DNA from: Lacticaseibacillus jixianensis
GTDB taxonomy: Bacteria > Bacillota > Bacilli > Lactobacillales > Lactobacillaceae
NCBI RefSeq assembly: GCF_003946485.1
Contig: NZ_RHOJ01000002.1
Span: 62,001-126,000, forward strand
DNA length: 64,000 nt
Direction of reading: 5' to 3'
In this document: piece by piece, positions 34,678 to 42,366 of the stretch
Position numbering within the stretch: the stretch's first letter is position 1
Layout of the letters: every line of letters begins with the position of its first letter
Notes under the pieces: model-generated
What the model was told of the DNA's origin: nothing
The model's input: the letters and a program-made list of their open reading frames with translations, nothing else
Databases searched by the model: none
Program-made: the position numbers and the translations under genes

Positions 34678-36249
34678 TTACCCCTCTTTCTGGAAAGTGA
34701 CCCGAAAACCATGTGGCAGGGTCACCGCAAACAGTTCGCCTTGCAAGTGAAGCTGAATCGGTTGGTCAGTCGTTACCGCTGCCTCTTCGACACTGCGGCC
34801 AAACACGCCAAACCCTGCTGGATCAACGTACTGAGTCGCCGGATACAGGGCCACGACCGCATCACGGGCCAACTGAGTCGTAAACTCCAAGTCATGGGTG
34901 ATGTCGACCACTCGCCTGGAAGTCATGGTCAGCGCTGCAAACTCTTGAATCGCGGCCTGCTCATCAGCAGCCAGGTCACCATCCACCGCCGCTTCAGGAT
35001 TATCTGCAGCGGTGACGGTGTTGCGGACGGCTTCTGTCACGGGGCGCGTCACGGGTTCCATTGTCCCGGCTTCAAGCATATCAGCGCGAACCGAACTGGT
35101 GAGGTCCGCCATCTTATCGGCGCGTTGATCTCGAGGCAGCGACTCGACTGCCGCCATTTCCGCCCTGCTCAGCCGGTCCATGGGCAGGTGCAACGGCAAA
35201 GCATGAGGCACTGTAAGGCGCGACGCCTTCGTAATCAACTGATCGATATCGTCAGTCAGGGCCCGCAAATCGATTTTCTGCCGCCTAACATGCTCGTACT
35301 CACGCGCGAGCAACTGTGAGGCGTCATTAAGCGTTTGGTACAGCAAGTAAATCGAGTCAAAACTGGTTTGAATCGCTGAAGTTGATGGGTCAAAGCTCTG
35401 AATCATGCTGGCGAGCCGGCGCTGGACAAACGCCTTGGTTTTCTCGCGTTCGCTTTCAAGTGCGCTTTCGTCACCGATCGCGACGGCAACATCAAGGTTC
35501 CCCTTTGCCTGCCGACTGATTGCAACTGCTTCGCCGAATCCTTCCTGCAAACTCAGCCACCGCAGGAGTGCCGCCTGCTTGATCATTTGGGTATAGGCCG
35601 GAATCGCCTGTTCATGCAGCATCGTTTGCAGATGAAGTGAAGCATCACCGAGGCGATCAAAGGCGAGATCGGTACTGATGTCATGAAGATCGACGTCCAG
35701 TTTACGCAGGCCTTGTGTCACCTCGTCGTAAGCCGAAAGCATGCGATTGAAATCTTCGTAAAGCTGCATATCGGTTGTCGACATGCTGTCATATTGCTGA
35801 AAGGTCTTGACCAACTGGCAGTACTCGGTGATGCGCTTGGTCGAGGCCACGACCGTGTTCTCCGCGTCAATCACGCGCTGCATGGCCTTTAGATATTCAA
35901 TTCCGGCGGCATTGATCCGGTAGACGGAGGACTGAATGACGTGAAACTTGCCAGAGTTCATTCGTTCCCGCACTTTGCGCGTCGACTCGGCCACCAGGTG
36001 GGCTTGTTCCACCAGCACCTTAACGATTGGGCGCAGGACGTCATCATCAATCAGCGGCTCACCAGGTTCTAAGTAGTCGCTATTGTAATGATCGACCAGA
36101 TACCTTATCGTCATTGGCTCACCAGTGGTACTACCATCGCGATAAAGAATCATCAATACCTGCCAGCCACCCAGCGGATGGTTGGTATTGCGCCCAAGAT
36201 TCATCGCCGTTAGCAAAGAGCGCAGGGGGCCAGAAAGTTGTGATGCCAT
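34678..36249 (-). CDS. jetA: Wadjet kleisin subunit JetA
   Basis: JetA is the MukF-like kleisin that bridges the SMC heads. The 523-residue protein begins with a winged-helix-like domain (about 20-120, GGWQVLMILYRDGS, PIVKVLVEQAHLV), continues with a long helical middle (about 130-330), and ends with a C-terminal winged-helix-like segment. GGAGGG precedes the ATG. It heads the minus-strand jetABCD operon; the complete four-gene order makes the identification firm even though single-gene similarity is weak by eye. Confidence 0.87.
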   Translation of the reverse strand: MASQLSGPLRSLLTAMNLGRNTNHPLGGWQVLMILYRDGSTTGEPMTIRYLVDHYNSDYLEPGEPLIDDDVLRPIVKVLVEQAHLVAESTRKVRERMNSGKFHVIQSSVYRINAAGIEYLKAMQRVIDAENTVVASTKRITEYCQLVKTFQQYDSMSTTDMQLYEDFNRMLSAYDEVTQGLRKLDVDLHDISTDLAFDRLGDASLHLQTMLHEQAIPAYTQMIKQAALLRWLSLQEGFGEAVAISRQAKGNLDVAVAIGDESALESEREKTKAFVQRRLASMIQSFDPSTSAIQTSFDSIYLLYQTLNDASQLLAREYEHVRRQKIDLRALTDDIDQLITKASRLTVPHALPLHLPMDRLSRAEMAAVESLPRDQRADKMADLTSSVRADMLEAGTMEPVTRPVTEAVRNTVTAADNPEAAVDGDLAADEQAAIQEFAALTMTSRRVVDITHDLEFTTQLARDAVVALYPATQYVDPAGFGVFGRSVEEAAVTTDQPIQLHLQGELFAVTLPHGFRVTFQKEG

Positions 36250-36887
36250 TTTATCCCTCCATTAGGGAAACCTATCAAAGCTGAAACGTGTCAGCCATTA
36301 AATACACATTTCGAGACACCAGGGGCAAGCCTAGACAGCGCCTGTAGTAAAGTCAACACGCCGCTGAACCCGACGCGAAAATTTGCGGATAAAAATAAAT
36401 TTTTATTCTTAAATTATGCATAGTCCCGAGGAAACCGTTTCTATTTTTCAGCTTGATACCAACGAATAAAAAACAAAAAGCGTTATCATAAGTACTTATC
36501 CGCCAATTTCGGCTAAATCCCCAGAAAAATGTTAATTGATGACCGAAAATCACCGAATTTCCGCCCTGGACCAGACCCTACAACGAAACTCTGGCGGCCT
36601 AACGGATTTATTTTTTCTTGGGTGGGCGCCAAAACGTTGATCTAGTAAGGTTTGTCAGTCGGCAATCCACAACAGTCGGCCACCAGTCGACAGGCGACCG
36701 GCAGTTAAAAAAAGTTTGTCGGTAAACAAACCGGGTCTGATTCATTATTTCAACCACCCGCCTACTTGTAAAGACCGAACCAACGACGCAGGTAACTGCA
36801 CAAGCCGGGTTGAAAGCCTTTGGGGAAAATCATGAAGTGTACCGTCTGAAGTAGGTCTCCCAACTCAAACTTATTCAAGGGTACGAG
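36250..36887. other. Intergenic region upstream of the Wadjet operon
   Basis: About 640 bases with an AT-rich block (36385-36540) and no credible gene. It must hold the jetA promoter. A perfect GTTTGT CGGTAA ACAAAC inverted repeat (near 36714-36731) could be a regulatory site; it lies about 470 bases from jetA, so the link is uncertain. Confidence 0.45.
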
Positions 36888-36914
36888 AAAAGCCGGATCT
36901 TTTCAGACCCGGCT
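36888..36914 (-). terminator. Terminator after the DUF4811 gene
   Basis: On the minus strand AGCCGGGTCT and AGATCCGGCT pair around GAAA-like loop bases, followed by TTTT. Confidence 0.8.
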
Positions 36915-36929
36915 GTTGGCGGAATTGGT

Positions 36930-37658
36930 TTAGTATTTGGCTTGAATCTGTTTGATCAGCTTGGCGATCGCTTGCTGCTGGAACTTGGCGGTGATCTGCT
37001 TGACCAGCGCCTGCTGGTCGGCTTGACTCATGGCCGGATCCTTTTTCATCGCCGCGGCGACCTGGGCCTGAATGGCTTGGGCCATCTGAGCCTTTTGCGC
37101 GGCACTCGGATGTTGTAAGGCCTTCGCCTGCTTGCCGAGGGCCTTGGCCTGCTTGGTGGTCAGGTTGTACCAACCCTTCGGCAGCGAGAACGTGTTGGTC
37201 TGGCTGATCAGCAGATGGTTGTTCTGATGGGCAAACAGAGTGGCGTAAAAGCCTGACTTGTAGACCCACTCGGTGCGCCGGACTTTCATCTGCGCCACGT
37301 TGTCAGTCGTAGACACGACCTTGTTGTGAATGTCGTAGTCCGCCTTGGTGTGCGTGGCCTTGCCCTTTTCGCTGGTCTTGTAGATGACCACGCTGTGCTT
37401 GCCGGCGGTGCCGATGTCCTGATGCAACAGCAGTTTCAGCCGCGGGCTCGGTGAAGCACTGTAGATCACTTGCGTGGATTCGGTGGTGACTTTTTTCATG
37501 CCAAAGTGCTGGGCATCGTTGGTCTGGATCAGCGCGATTGCTCCCAAGAGCATGACGAGAAACAGCGCGCTGAGGCACGTGCGCAGCCAGGAGTTCTTCA
37601 TCAGCATGAAGCTGAGAAACAGCAAGGCGGTGCTAATGATCAGTATCCATAGAATCAT
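36930..37658 (-). CDS. DUF4811 membrane protein
   Basis: The 242-residue protein has two N-terminal membrane helices (about 2-20 and 28-46) and a largely polar outer domain with a Gln/Ala/Lys-rich helical tail (AAQKAQMAQAIQAQVAAAMK). It matches the DUF4811 family of lactobacilli, which regularly follows a DHA2-type drug exporter; here it overlaps the exporter stop by four bases. It is probably an accessory part of that exporter. Molecular role unknown. Confidence 0.85.
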   Translation of the reverse strand: MILWILIISTALLFLSFMLMKNSWLRTCLSALFLVMLLGAIALIQTNDAQHFGMKKVTTESTQVIYSASPSPRLKLLLHQDIGTAGKHSVVIYKTSEKGKATHTKADYDIHNKVVSTTDNVAQMKVRRTEWVYKSGFYATLFAHQNNHLLISQTNTFSLPKGWYNLTTKQAKALGKQAKALQHPSAAQKAQMAQAIQAQVAAAMKKDPAMSQADQQALVKQITAKFQQQAIAKLIKQIQAKY

Positions 37659-39151
37659 TTTGCCGCCTCCTTTTTAGTGTCAGGCTTGAGGTCGACTTCA
37701 ACGGAGCCGGTCTTCTGGTTAAGGAAGAACGCCAGCAGCCAGCCGAGCGTCGAGAAGCCGATCGCGAACCAGAACGCCGCGTGGTAGCCGTTCAAGGTCG
37801 CGTTGAAGAACGCGTGCTTGTAGGCCAGCGGGTCGGCCGTGAGCAGCGCCTTGGCCGGCTTGGACGCGTTGGTGACGTCGCTGAGCACGGAGATCATGAT
37901 CGCGGTCGCAATTGAGCTCGCGATCTGCCGCACCGTGTTGTTGACGGCGGTGCCGTGGGCGATCATGTTCTGCGGCAAAGCGTTCATGCCGTTGGTGGTC
38001 AGCGGCATCATCGTCATCGAGATGCCGAACATCCGGACCATGTACAGCATAGTGATGTAGATCGACGGCGTGTTGGCCGTGACGAACGCGTACGGCACGG
38101 TGGCAATGGCCAGCAGGAACAGGCCGAGTTGGGCGAGGCGCTTGGCCCCGATGCGGTCAAAAATGTTCCCGGTAACCGGACTCATCAGCGCCATCATGAT
38201 GGCCCCAGGCAGAAGCGTCAGCCCAGATTCGAGCGCCGTTTTGCCGTGAATGATCTGCAGGTACATCGGAATGACCATTTCGGCCCCGACCATCGCCATG
38301 TTGGCAATGGAGCCCAAGATGGACGACAGCGTGAAGATTTTCGTCTTAAAGACCCGCAGTTCCAGGAACGGCTGATCCAAGTGCAGCTGACGGGACGTGA
38401 ACAGTGCGATCACGAGCACGCCAACGATAATGGAGCCGTAGACGATCGGCGAGCCCCAGCCCTTGTCCCCGACTTCCGAGAAGCCGTAGAGCAAGGCGCC
38501 AAAGCCGATGGTCGACTCGATGAGCGACAGCACGTCGAGCTTCGGGTTGCGGTCAGGCAGCACGTTCGCCATGAAGAAGAACGAGCTGATCAAGACCAGC
38601 GCCGCCACGGGGATGATCATGCCGAACAGCATCCGCCAGCCGAACTGGTCGATGACCCACCCGGACAGGGTCGGGCCAATCGCCGGGGCGACCCCGATGG
38701 CAATGCCGGCAACGCCCATCGCTGCCCCGCGCTTGTCCGGCGGGAAGATCGTCAGCATGATGTTCTGCAGCAGCGGCATGGTGACGCCGACGCCGACGGC
38801 CTGAATCAAGCGGCCCGTCAGCAGCACGCCGAAGCTGCCCGCCACATAGGCGACGATCGTCCCGATCAGGAACGTGCTCATCGCAAACAGGTACAAAATT
38901 TTGGTCGGCACCTTGTTCACCAGGAACGCGGTGACTGGGATCATGATCCCGTTGACCAGCATGAAGCCCGTCGTCAGCCACTGGACCGTCGAGGTGGAGA
39001 TATTGAATGTATCCATCAAGGTCGGATACGCGGTGGAGAGAATGGTTTGATTCAAGACGGTGGTGAAGGTCCCCACAAGCAGGGTGATGATCATCATCAG
39101 GGCATGGATCGGTTGGCCATTCACATCTTTAGCATTTTTCAGACTATCCAT
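37655..39151 (-). CDS. DHA2-family drug:H+ antiporter (EmrB/QacA, LmrB-like)
   Basis: This 498-residue MFS exporter has the 14-helix DHA2 layout, with the first helix after LMMIITLLVGTFTTVLNQTI, motif A-like LVNKVPTKILY, and motif C-like GIAIGVAPAIGPTLSG in helix five. It should export lipophilic drugs or toxic compounds in exchange for protons. It is transcribed divergently from the MerR regulator, with an inverted repeat between, and forms an operon with the DUF4811 gene. Specificity is not predictable. Confidence 0.92.
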   Translation of the reverse strand: MDSLKNAKDVNGQPIHALMMIITLLVGTFTTVLNQTILSTAYPTLMDTFNISTSTVQWLTTGFMLVNGIMIPVTAFLVNKVPTKILYLFAMSTFLIGTIVAYVAGSFGVLLTGRLIQAVGVGVTMPLLQNIMLTIFPPDKRGAAMGVAGIAIGVAPAIGPTLSGWVIDQFGWRMLFGMIIPVAALVLISSFFFMANVLPDRNPKLDVLSLIESTIGFGALLYGFSEVGDKGWGSPIVYGSIIVGVLVIALFTSRQLHLDQPFLELRVFKTKIFTLSSILGSIANMAMVGAEMVIPMYLQIIHGKTALESGLTLLPGAIMMALMSPVTGNIFDRIGAKRLAQLGLFLLAIATVPYAFVTANTPSIYITMLYMVRMFGISMTMMPLTTNGMNALPQNMIAHGTAVNNTVRQIASSIATAIMISVLSDVTNASKPAKALLTADPLAYKHAFFNATLNGYHAAFWFAIGFSTLGWLLAFFLNQKTGSVEVDLKPDTKKEAAK

Positions 39152-39181
39152 ATGATGTTTTAGGCTCCCTATCTAATTTTT

Positions 39182-39199
39182 TGTTACGCGGATATAACA
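39182..39199. promoter_or_regulatory. Candidate MerR/GlnR-like operator
   Basis: TGTTA CGCGGATA TAACA is an inverted repeat in the 100-base divergent region between the exporter and the MerR-type gene. TGTNA...TNACA symmetry resembles sites of GlnR-like MerR proteins. Binding is inferred. Confidence 0.5.
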
Positions 39200-39270
39200 T
39201 TGTGTTACAATCACAAGTGAAAATATTACGTCAGTTGTAATTACATGTCAATGTGCGGGAGGAAAAAATC

Positions 39271-39699
39271 TTGGATGAATTCAAACGTCAGGTCCAAGAC
39301 CTTGACGTGTCAATGGGGATCGGCGAGACCAGCCGGGTCACCGGCGCCACCGCGACCCAGATTCGGTACTGGGAGAAAAAAGGCATCGTGCACCCGATCC
39401 GGCACGGCGTCGGGCAAAACAAGCGGTACAGCTACCGCGACATCGTCACCATCAGTTTTGTTAAGTCGATGATCGATCAGGGCTACACGCTGGCCAAGGC
39501 GGAAAAAGACGCCGCCACCCACTTCACCTTCGCCGAGGCCCTGCAGATGATCGTCAAGGAGCGCGTGCACCTCGCCGCCCAAACTGGGCACACCCTGACG
39601 CTGAACTTCGGGCCGCTGGACAATGACCCCGGCTACGACGTGGTGGCCGAAGTCGGCGACCAGGTCTCGCTTAAGCGGGTGCCCCACCAGGCCAAATAA
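39271..39699 (+). CDS. MerR family regulator (GlnR-like)
   Basis: The 142-residue protein has a MerR-type winged HTH (SRVTGATATQIRYWEKKGIV, NKRYSYRDI) with a short C-terminal half that lacks an obvious metal- or drug-binding domain, similar to small GlnR-like MerR proteins. I chose TTG 39271 because GGGAGG lies eight bases upstream; the GTG at 39253 has no site. It is divergent from the exporter operon and most likely controls it and itself. Confidence 0.87.
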   Translation: MDEFKRQVQDLDVSMGIGETSRVTGATATQIRYWEKKGIVHPIRHGVGQNKRYSYRDIVTISFVKSMIDQGYTLAKAEKDAATHFTFAEALQMIVKERVHLAAQTGHTLTLNFGPLDNDPGYDVVAEVGDQVSLKRVPHQAK

Positions 39700-39714
39700 T
39701 CCTTGCCGCCATTC

Positions 39715-39753
39715 AAAAGGCCGCCTGCTGCAGCGCGCAGCGGGCGGCCTTTT
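39715..39753. terminator. Bidirectional terminator
   Basis: AAAAGGCCGCC and GGGCGGCCTTTT pair in a GC-rich stem between the convergent MerR and oxidoreductase genes. Confidence 0.85.
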
Positions 39754-39772
39754 CACATGGAGTCTGAGTTGA

Positions 39773-40726
39773 TTAGACGAGCACGACCACCTTGCCGAAA
39801 CTATCCGGCTCGTCCAGCGCGGCCTGGGCATCCCCGGTGTGCGCCAAATCAAACGTCTTGCGTGGCTTCACATCAATATGGTGATTCTCGATCAGCCGCA
39901 TCATATTCGAGAAGCGCTCCGGCGTGATCTCGGCACCAGAGCCGAACGAGGTCAAGGAGGCGCCGGTCGGAATGACAAACGGGTCAAACTCCGGCACCGT
40001 CCACTGATTGGCCAGGCCGCCAACCAGGCAGCAATAGCCGCGCGGGTTCAGGTGCGACAACGAGTCCGTCAACGTCGCCGTCCCGACCAGCTCGATGATG
40101 GCATCGAACTTGGCGTCAGTCTGGACCTTGCCGGCCTGATCCAGCAGCGGCTCATCGCAGCCGATGGCCTTCAGTTCAGCAAATTTCTCTTGGTGGCGCG
40201 TGGAGCCGGCGATCTTAATGGTTGGATCCATCGCCTTGGCTAACTTGATGGCCGCACTGCCGACGCCGCTGGTCGCACCCCGGACCAGCAAACTGTGGGC
40301 GCGGTTCAGGTGCGCATTGTGCAGCGCCCCGTAGGCTGTGAAGTACGTCTCCGGGATCGCGGCGAACTCGGCCCAACTCAAGGCCGTAGCGACGGGGATG
40401 ATCTGCTTGTTTGGCAGGAGCGCGTACTGCGCGTAGCCCCCGTCAAAGGCGCGGCCCATCCCGCCCATCAGGCTGGCCACCTTTTGGCCAACGGGCAGCC
40501 GCTCGGCATCGGTCGTCTCGGCAATCTCGCCGACGCATTCGATGCCCAAGATTCGCGGAAACTTGACAGTCGGCGATTCCCCGTTGCGGGTAAAAATCTC
40601 GGAGCGGTTGATCCCAAAGCCTCTGACTTTGACTAAGCTCCAGCCTGGTTTGACCTGCGGCGTTGGCACCTCTTTAAGTTGCAGCGCTGCCGGGCCGCCG
40701 GCGTGTTCAATCACGATTGCTTTCAT
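39773..40726 (-). CDS. MDR-type quinone oxidoreductase (chromosomal paralogue)
   Basis: This 317-residue protein is the close relative of the mobile-element oxidoreductase at 6658-7617: both share MKA-IV--H-GGP, VPTP-VKPGW, VKVRGFGIN, SEIFTR and FPRILGIE. The NADP motif is LLVRGATSGVGSAAIKLAK. I chose ATG 40726 because of GGAGGAATTCCG; the frame is open 21 codons upstream. It follows the MFS exporter at 40793-42220 on the same strand after 66 bases, suggesting one operon. Substrate unknown. Confidence 0.9.
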   Translation of the reverse strand: MKAIVIEHAGGPAALQLKEVPTPQVKPGWSLVKVRGFGINRSEIFTRNGESPTVKFPRILGIECVGEIAETTDAERLPVGQKVASLMGGMGRAFDGGYAQYALLPNKQIIPVATALSWAEFAAIPETYFTAYGALHNAHLNRAHSLLVRGATSGVGSAAIKLAKAMDPTIKIAGSTRHQEKFAELKAIGCDEPLLDQAGKVQTDAKFDAIIELVGTATLTDSLSHLNPRGYCCLVGGLANQWTVPEFDPFVIPTGASLTSFGSGAEITPERFSNMMRLIENHHIDVKPRKTFDLAHTGDAQAALDEPDSFGKVVVLV

Positions 40727-40792
40727 CGGAATTCCTCCATTCGAATTGAAACCCGACTCCAGTTTACCACCGCTCTCCGGTCGCCCCACCGC

Positions 40793-42220
40793 TCATTTTT
40801 CCTTAGTCTGGTTGAATGTGCGCCACAGCGGGACCGTGCGCCAAAGGACCACCGCCGCGGCGATGATCAGGAGCGTGCCGACCCCCATCGCCAGGTGCAT
40901 CCCGCTGATGAACCACGGCTCATGCCCCAGCGGAAACGTGGTGATGCGGCGCTCGGCGAGCACACTCATGCGCCCGAACAGCAGCGTCGTGGCGGTGCTG
41001 GTCCCGGCCACCATGCCCAGGTTCCTGGCCAGCGCGTTGAAGCTGCCGGCGATCCCGAGCTGACTCACATCCGCAACGGACATCACGATGTCTCCGATCG
41101 GCGACTGGAACACACCGCTGCCGATGCCCAGCAGCACAGTGATGATCACAAAGACCCACAGCGAGCTGTGCAGGCCAAGCAGGAGGTAGCCGGCGCTGCC
41201 CACCGCGATCACCAGCACGCCAAATAGCGCAACCCCCGCAACGTTCAGCTTATCGGCCAGAATACCGCCCAGCGGCGCAAAGAAGACCATCATCAGCGGA
41301 TACAGCGTCAGCAGCGCCCCGGCCGTGCCCGGACCCAGGCGCAAAGCGTCCTCCAGGTAAAACGGCATCAGGACGGTCGTGAAGAATTGGACCATGAAGA
41401 CAAGAAAGACCGCCAGCACCCCCAACGCAAAGATGCGATTGCGAAAGATCGTCAGGGGCAGCAGCGGCGCCGGGGTGTGCAGCTGATGCCAGATGAACCA
41501 GGCGGCCGCGGCGATGGCCAGGGCCAACAGGCTCACCACCAGCGGCGCGGTAAAGCCGTCGGTCTGGCTCAGGTTAAGGCCCCAAAAGCCCGCGGTGATG
41601 GCAACCCCCTGCGCCAGCGCCCCCCACCAGTCGAAGGGCTGGGCCTGCGGGGCACCATCGCCCATCGCCCACAGCGCCAGCCCCAGGGCGACCAGGCCGA
41701 ACGGGACGTTGAACCAGAAGATGACCGGCCACTGCGCGACGGCGAGGATCAGCCCGCCGACCGCGGGTCCAGCAACGCTGCCCAGCGCCACGAAGGTCCC
41801 CACGAACCCCATGGCCTTGCCGCGCTCATTAGCGGCGAAGCTGGCCGTGACGATCCCGTACGTGTTTGCCAGCGTCATTGCGGCCCCCGTCGCCTGCACG
41901 ATCCGCGCCAGCATCAGAAAGTTGAAGCCTAGGTCAATGCCGGCCAGCAGGGAGCCGAGGATGAACCCGGCGGTGCCCCACTTGAAGATGCGCGGCTTGC
42001 CCACCAGGTCGCCGAGCTTGCCGAACGGCAGCAGCAAGGCGCTAAGGACGATCAGGTACACCGACGTCGCCCAAACCATCCGGCTGGCCGCCACGTTCAG
42101 GCTTTTGGCCATCACCGGCACCGCCACGTTGACCACCGACCCGTCCAGATTGGTCATGAACGCAAAAAAGCCCAGGGCCGTCAGCGCCCACCACCGGCGT
42201 GTGCTCGAGATTTCCATCAT
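40793..42220 (-). CDS. MFS drug transporter (14-helix DHA2-like)
   Basis: The 475-residue protein is an MFS exporter with many hydrophobic segments: TALGFFAFMTNLDGSVVNVA opens helix one, PFGKLGDLVGKPRIFKWG is motif A, and LGSVAGPAVGGLI is motif C in helix five, the hallmark of drug:H+ antiporters. I chose ATG 42220; an adjacent ATG at 42217 is equally possible. It leads an operon with the quinone oxidoreductase, so it may export a compound the enzyme handles. Confidence 0.9.
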   Translation of the reverse strand: MMEISSTRRWWALTALGFFAFMTNLDGSVVNVAVPVMAKSLNVAASRMVWATSVYLIVLSALLLPFGKLGDLVGKPRIFKWGTAGFILGSLLAGIDLGFNFLMLARIVQATGAAMTLANTYGIVTASFAANERGKAMGFVGTFVALGSVAGPAVGGLILAVAQWPVIFWFNVPFGLVALGLALWAMGDGAPQAQPFDWWGALAQGVAITAGFWGLNLSQTDGFTAPLVVSLLALAIAAAAWFIWHQLHTPAPLLPLTIFRNRIFALGVLAVFLVFMVQFFTTVLMPFYLEDALRLGPGTAGALLTLYPLMMVFFAPLGGILADKLNVAGVALFGVLVIAVGSAGYLLLGLHSSLWVFVIITVLLGIGSGVFQSPIGDIVMSVADVSQLGIAGSFNALARNLGMVAGTSTATTLLFGRMSVLAERRITTFPLGHEPWFISGMHLAMGVGTLLIIAAAVVLWRTVPLWRTFNQTKEK

Positions 42221-42328
42221 TGCCACCCCCATGATTCACCAATTTTGGCCTAGTCTAGCACACGGCGGTCAAATGAGCAGGTCAGACGACTTGCGGGGGC
42301 CGCGGGCGCATCAGGTGCCTTGGCACGC

Positions 42329-42362
42329 AAAAGGCGCGCCCGCATGGTGCTGGACGCGCCTT
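42329..42362 (-). terminator. Terminator after the S41 peptidase gene
   Basis: On the minus strand AAGGCGCG and CGCGCCTT pair around a 17-base loop, followed by TTTT. Confidence 0.75.
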
Positions 42363-42366
42363 CGCC

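Noticed and set aside
36353-36553. A 66-codon frame upstream of the Wadjet operon
   Set aside because: It starts without a ribosome binding site in a low-complexity AT-rich block.
37955-39163. A 402-codon open frame on the + strand
   Set aside because: It is antisense to the DHA2 exporter, whose membrane segments and motifs are clear; the frame has shadow-like Arg/Asp/His composition.
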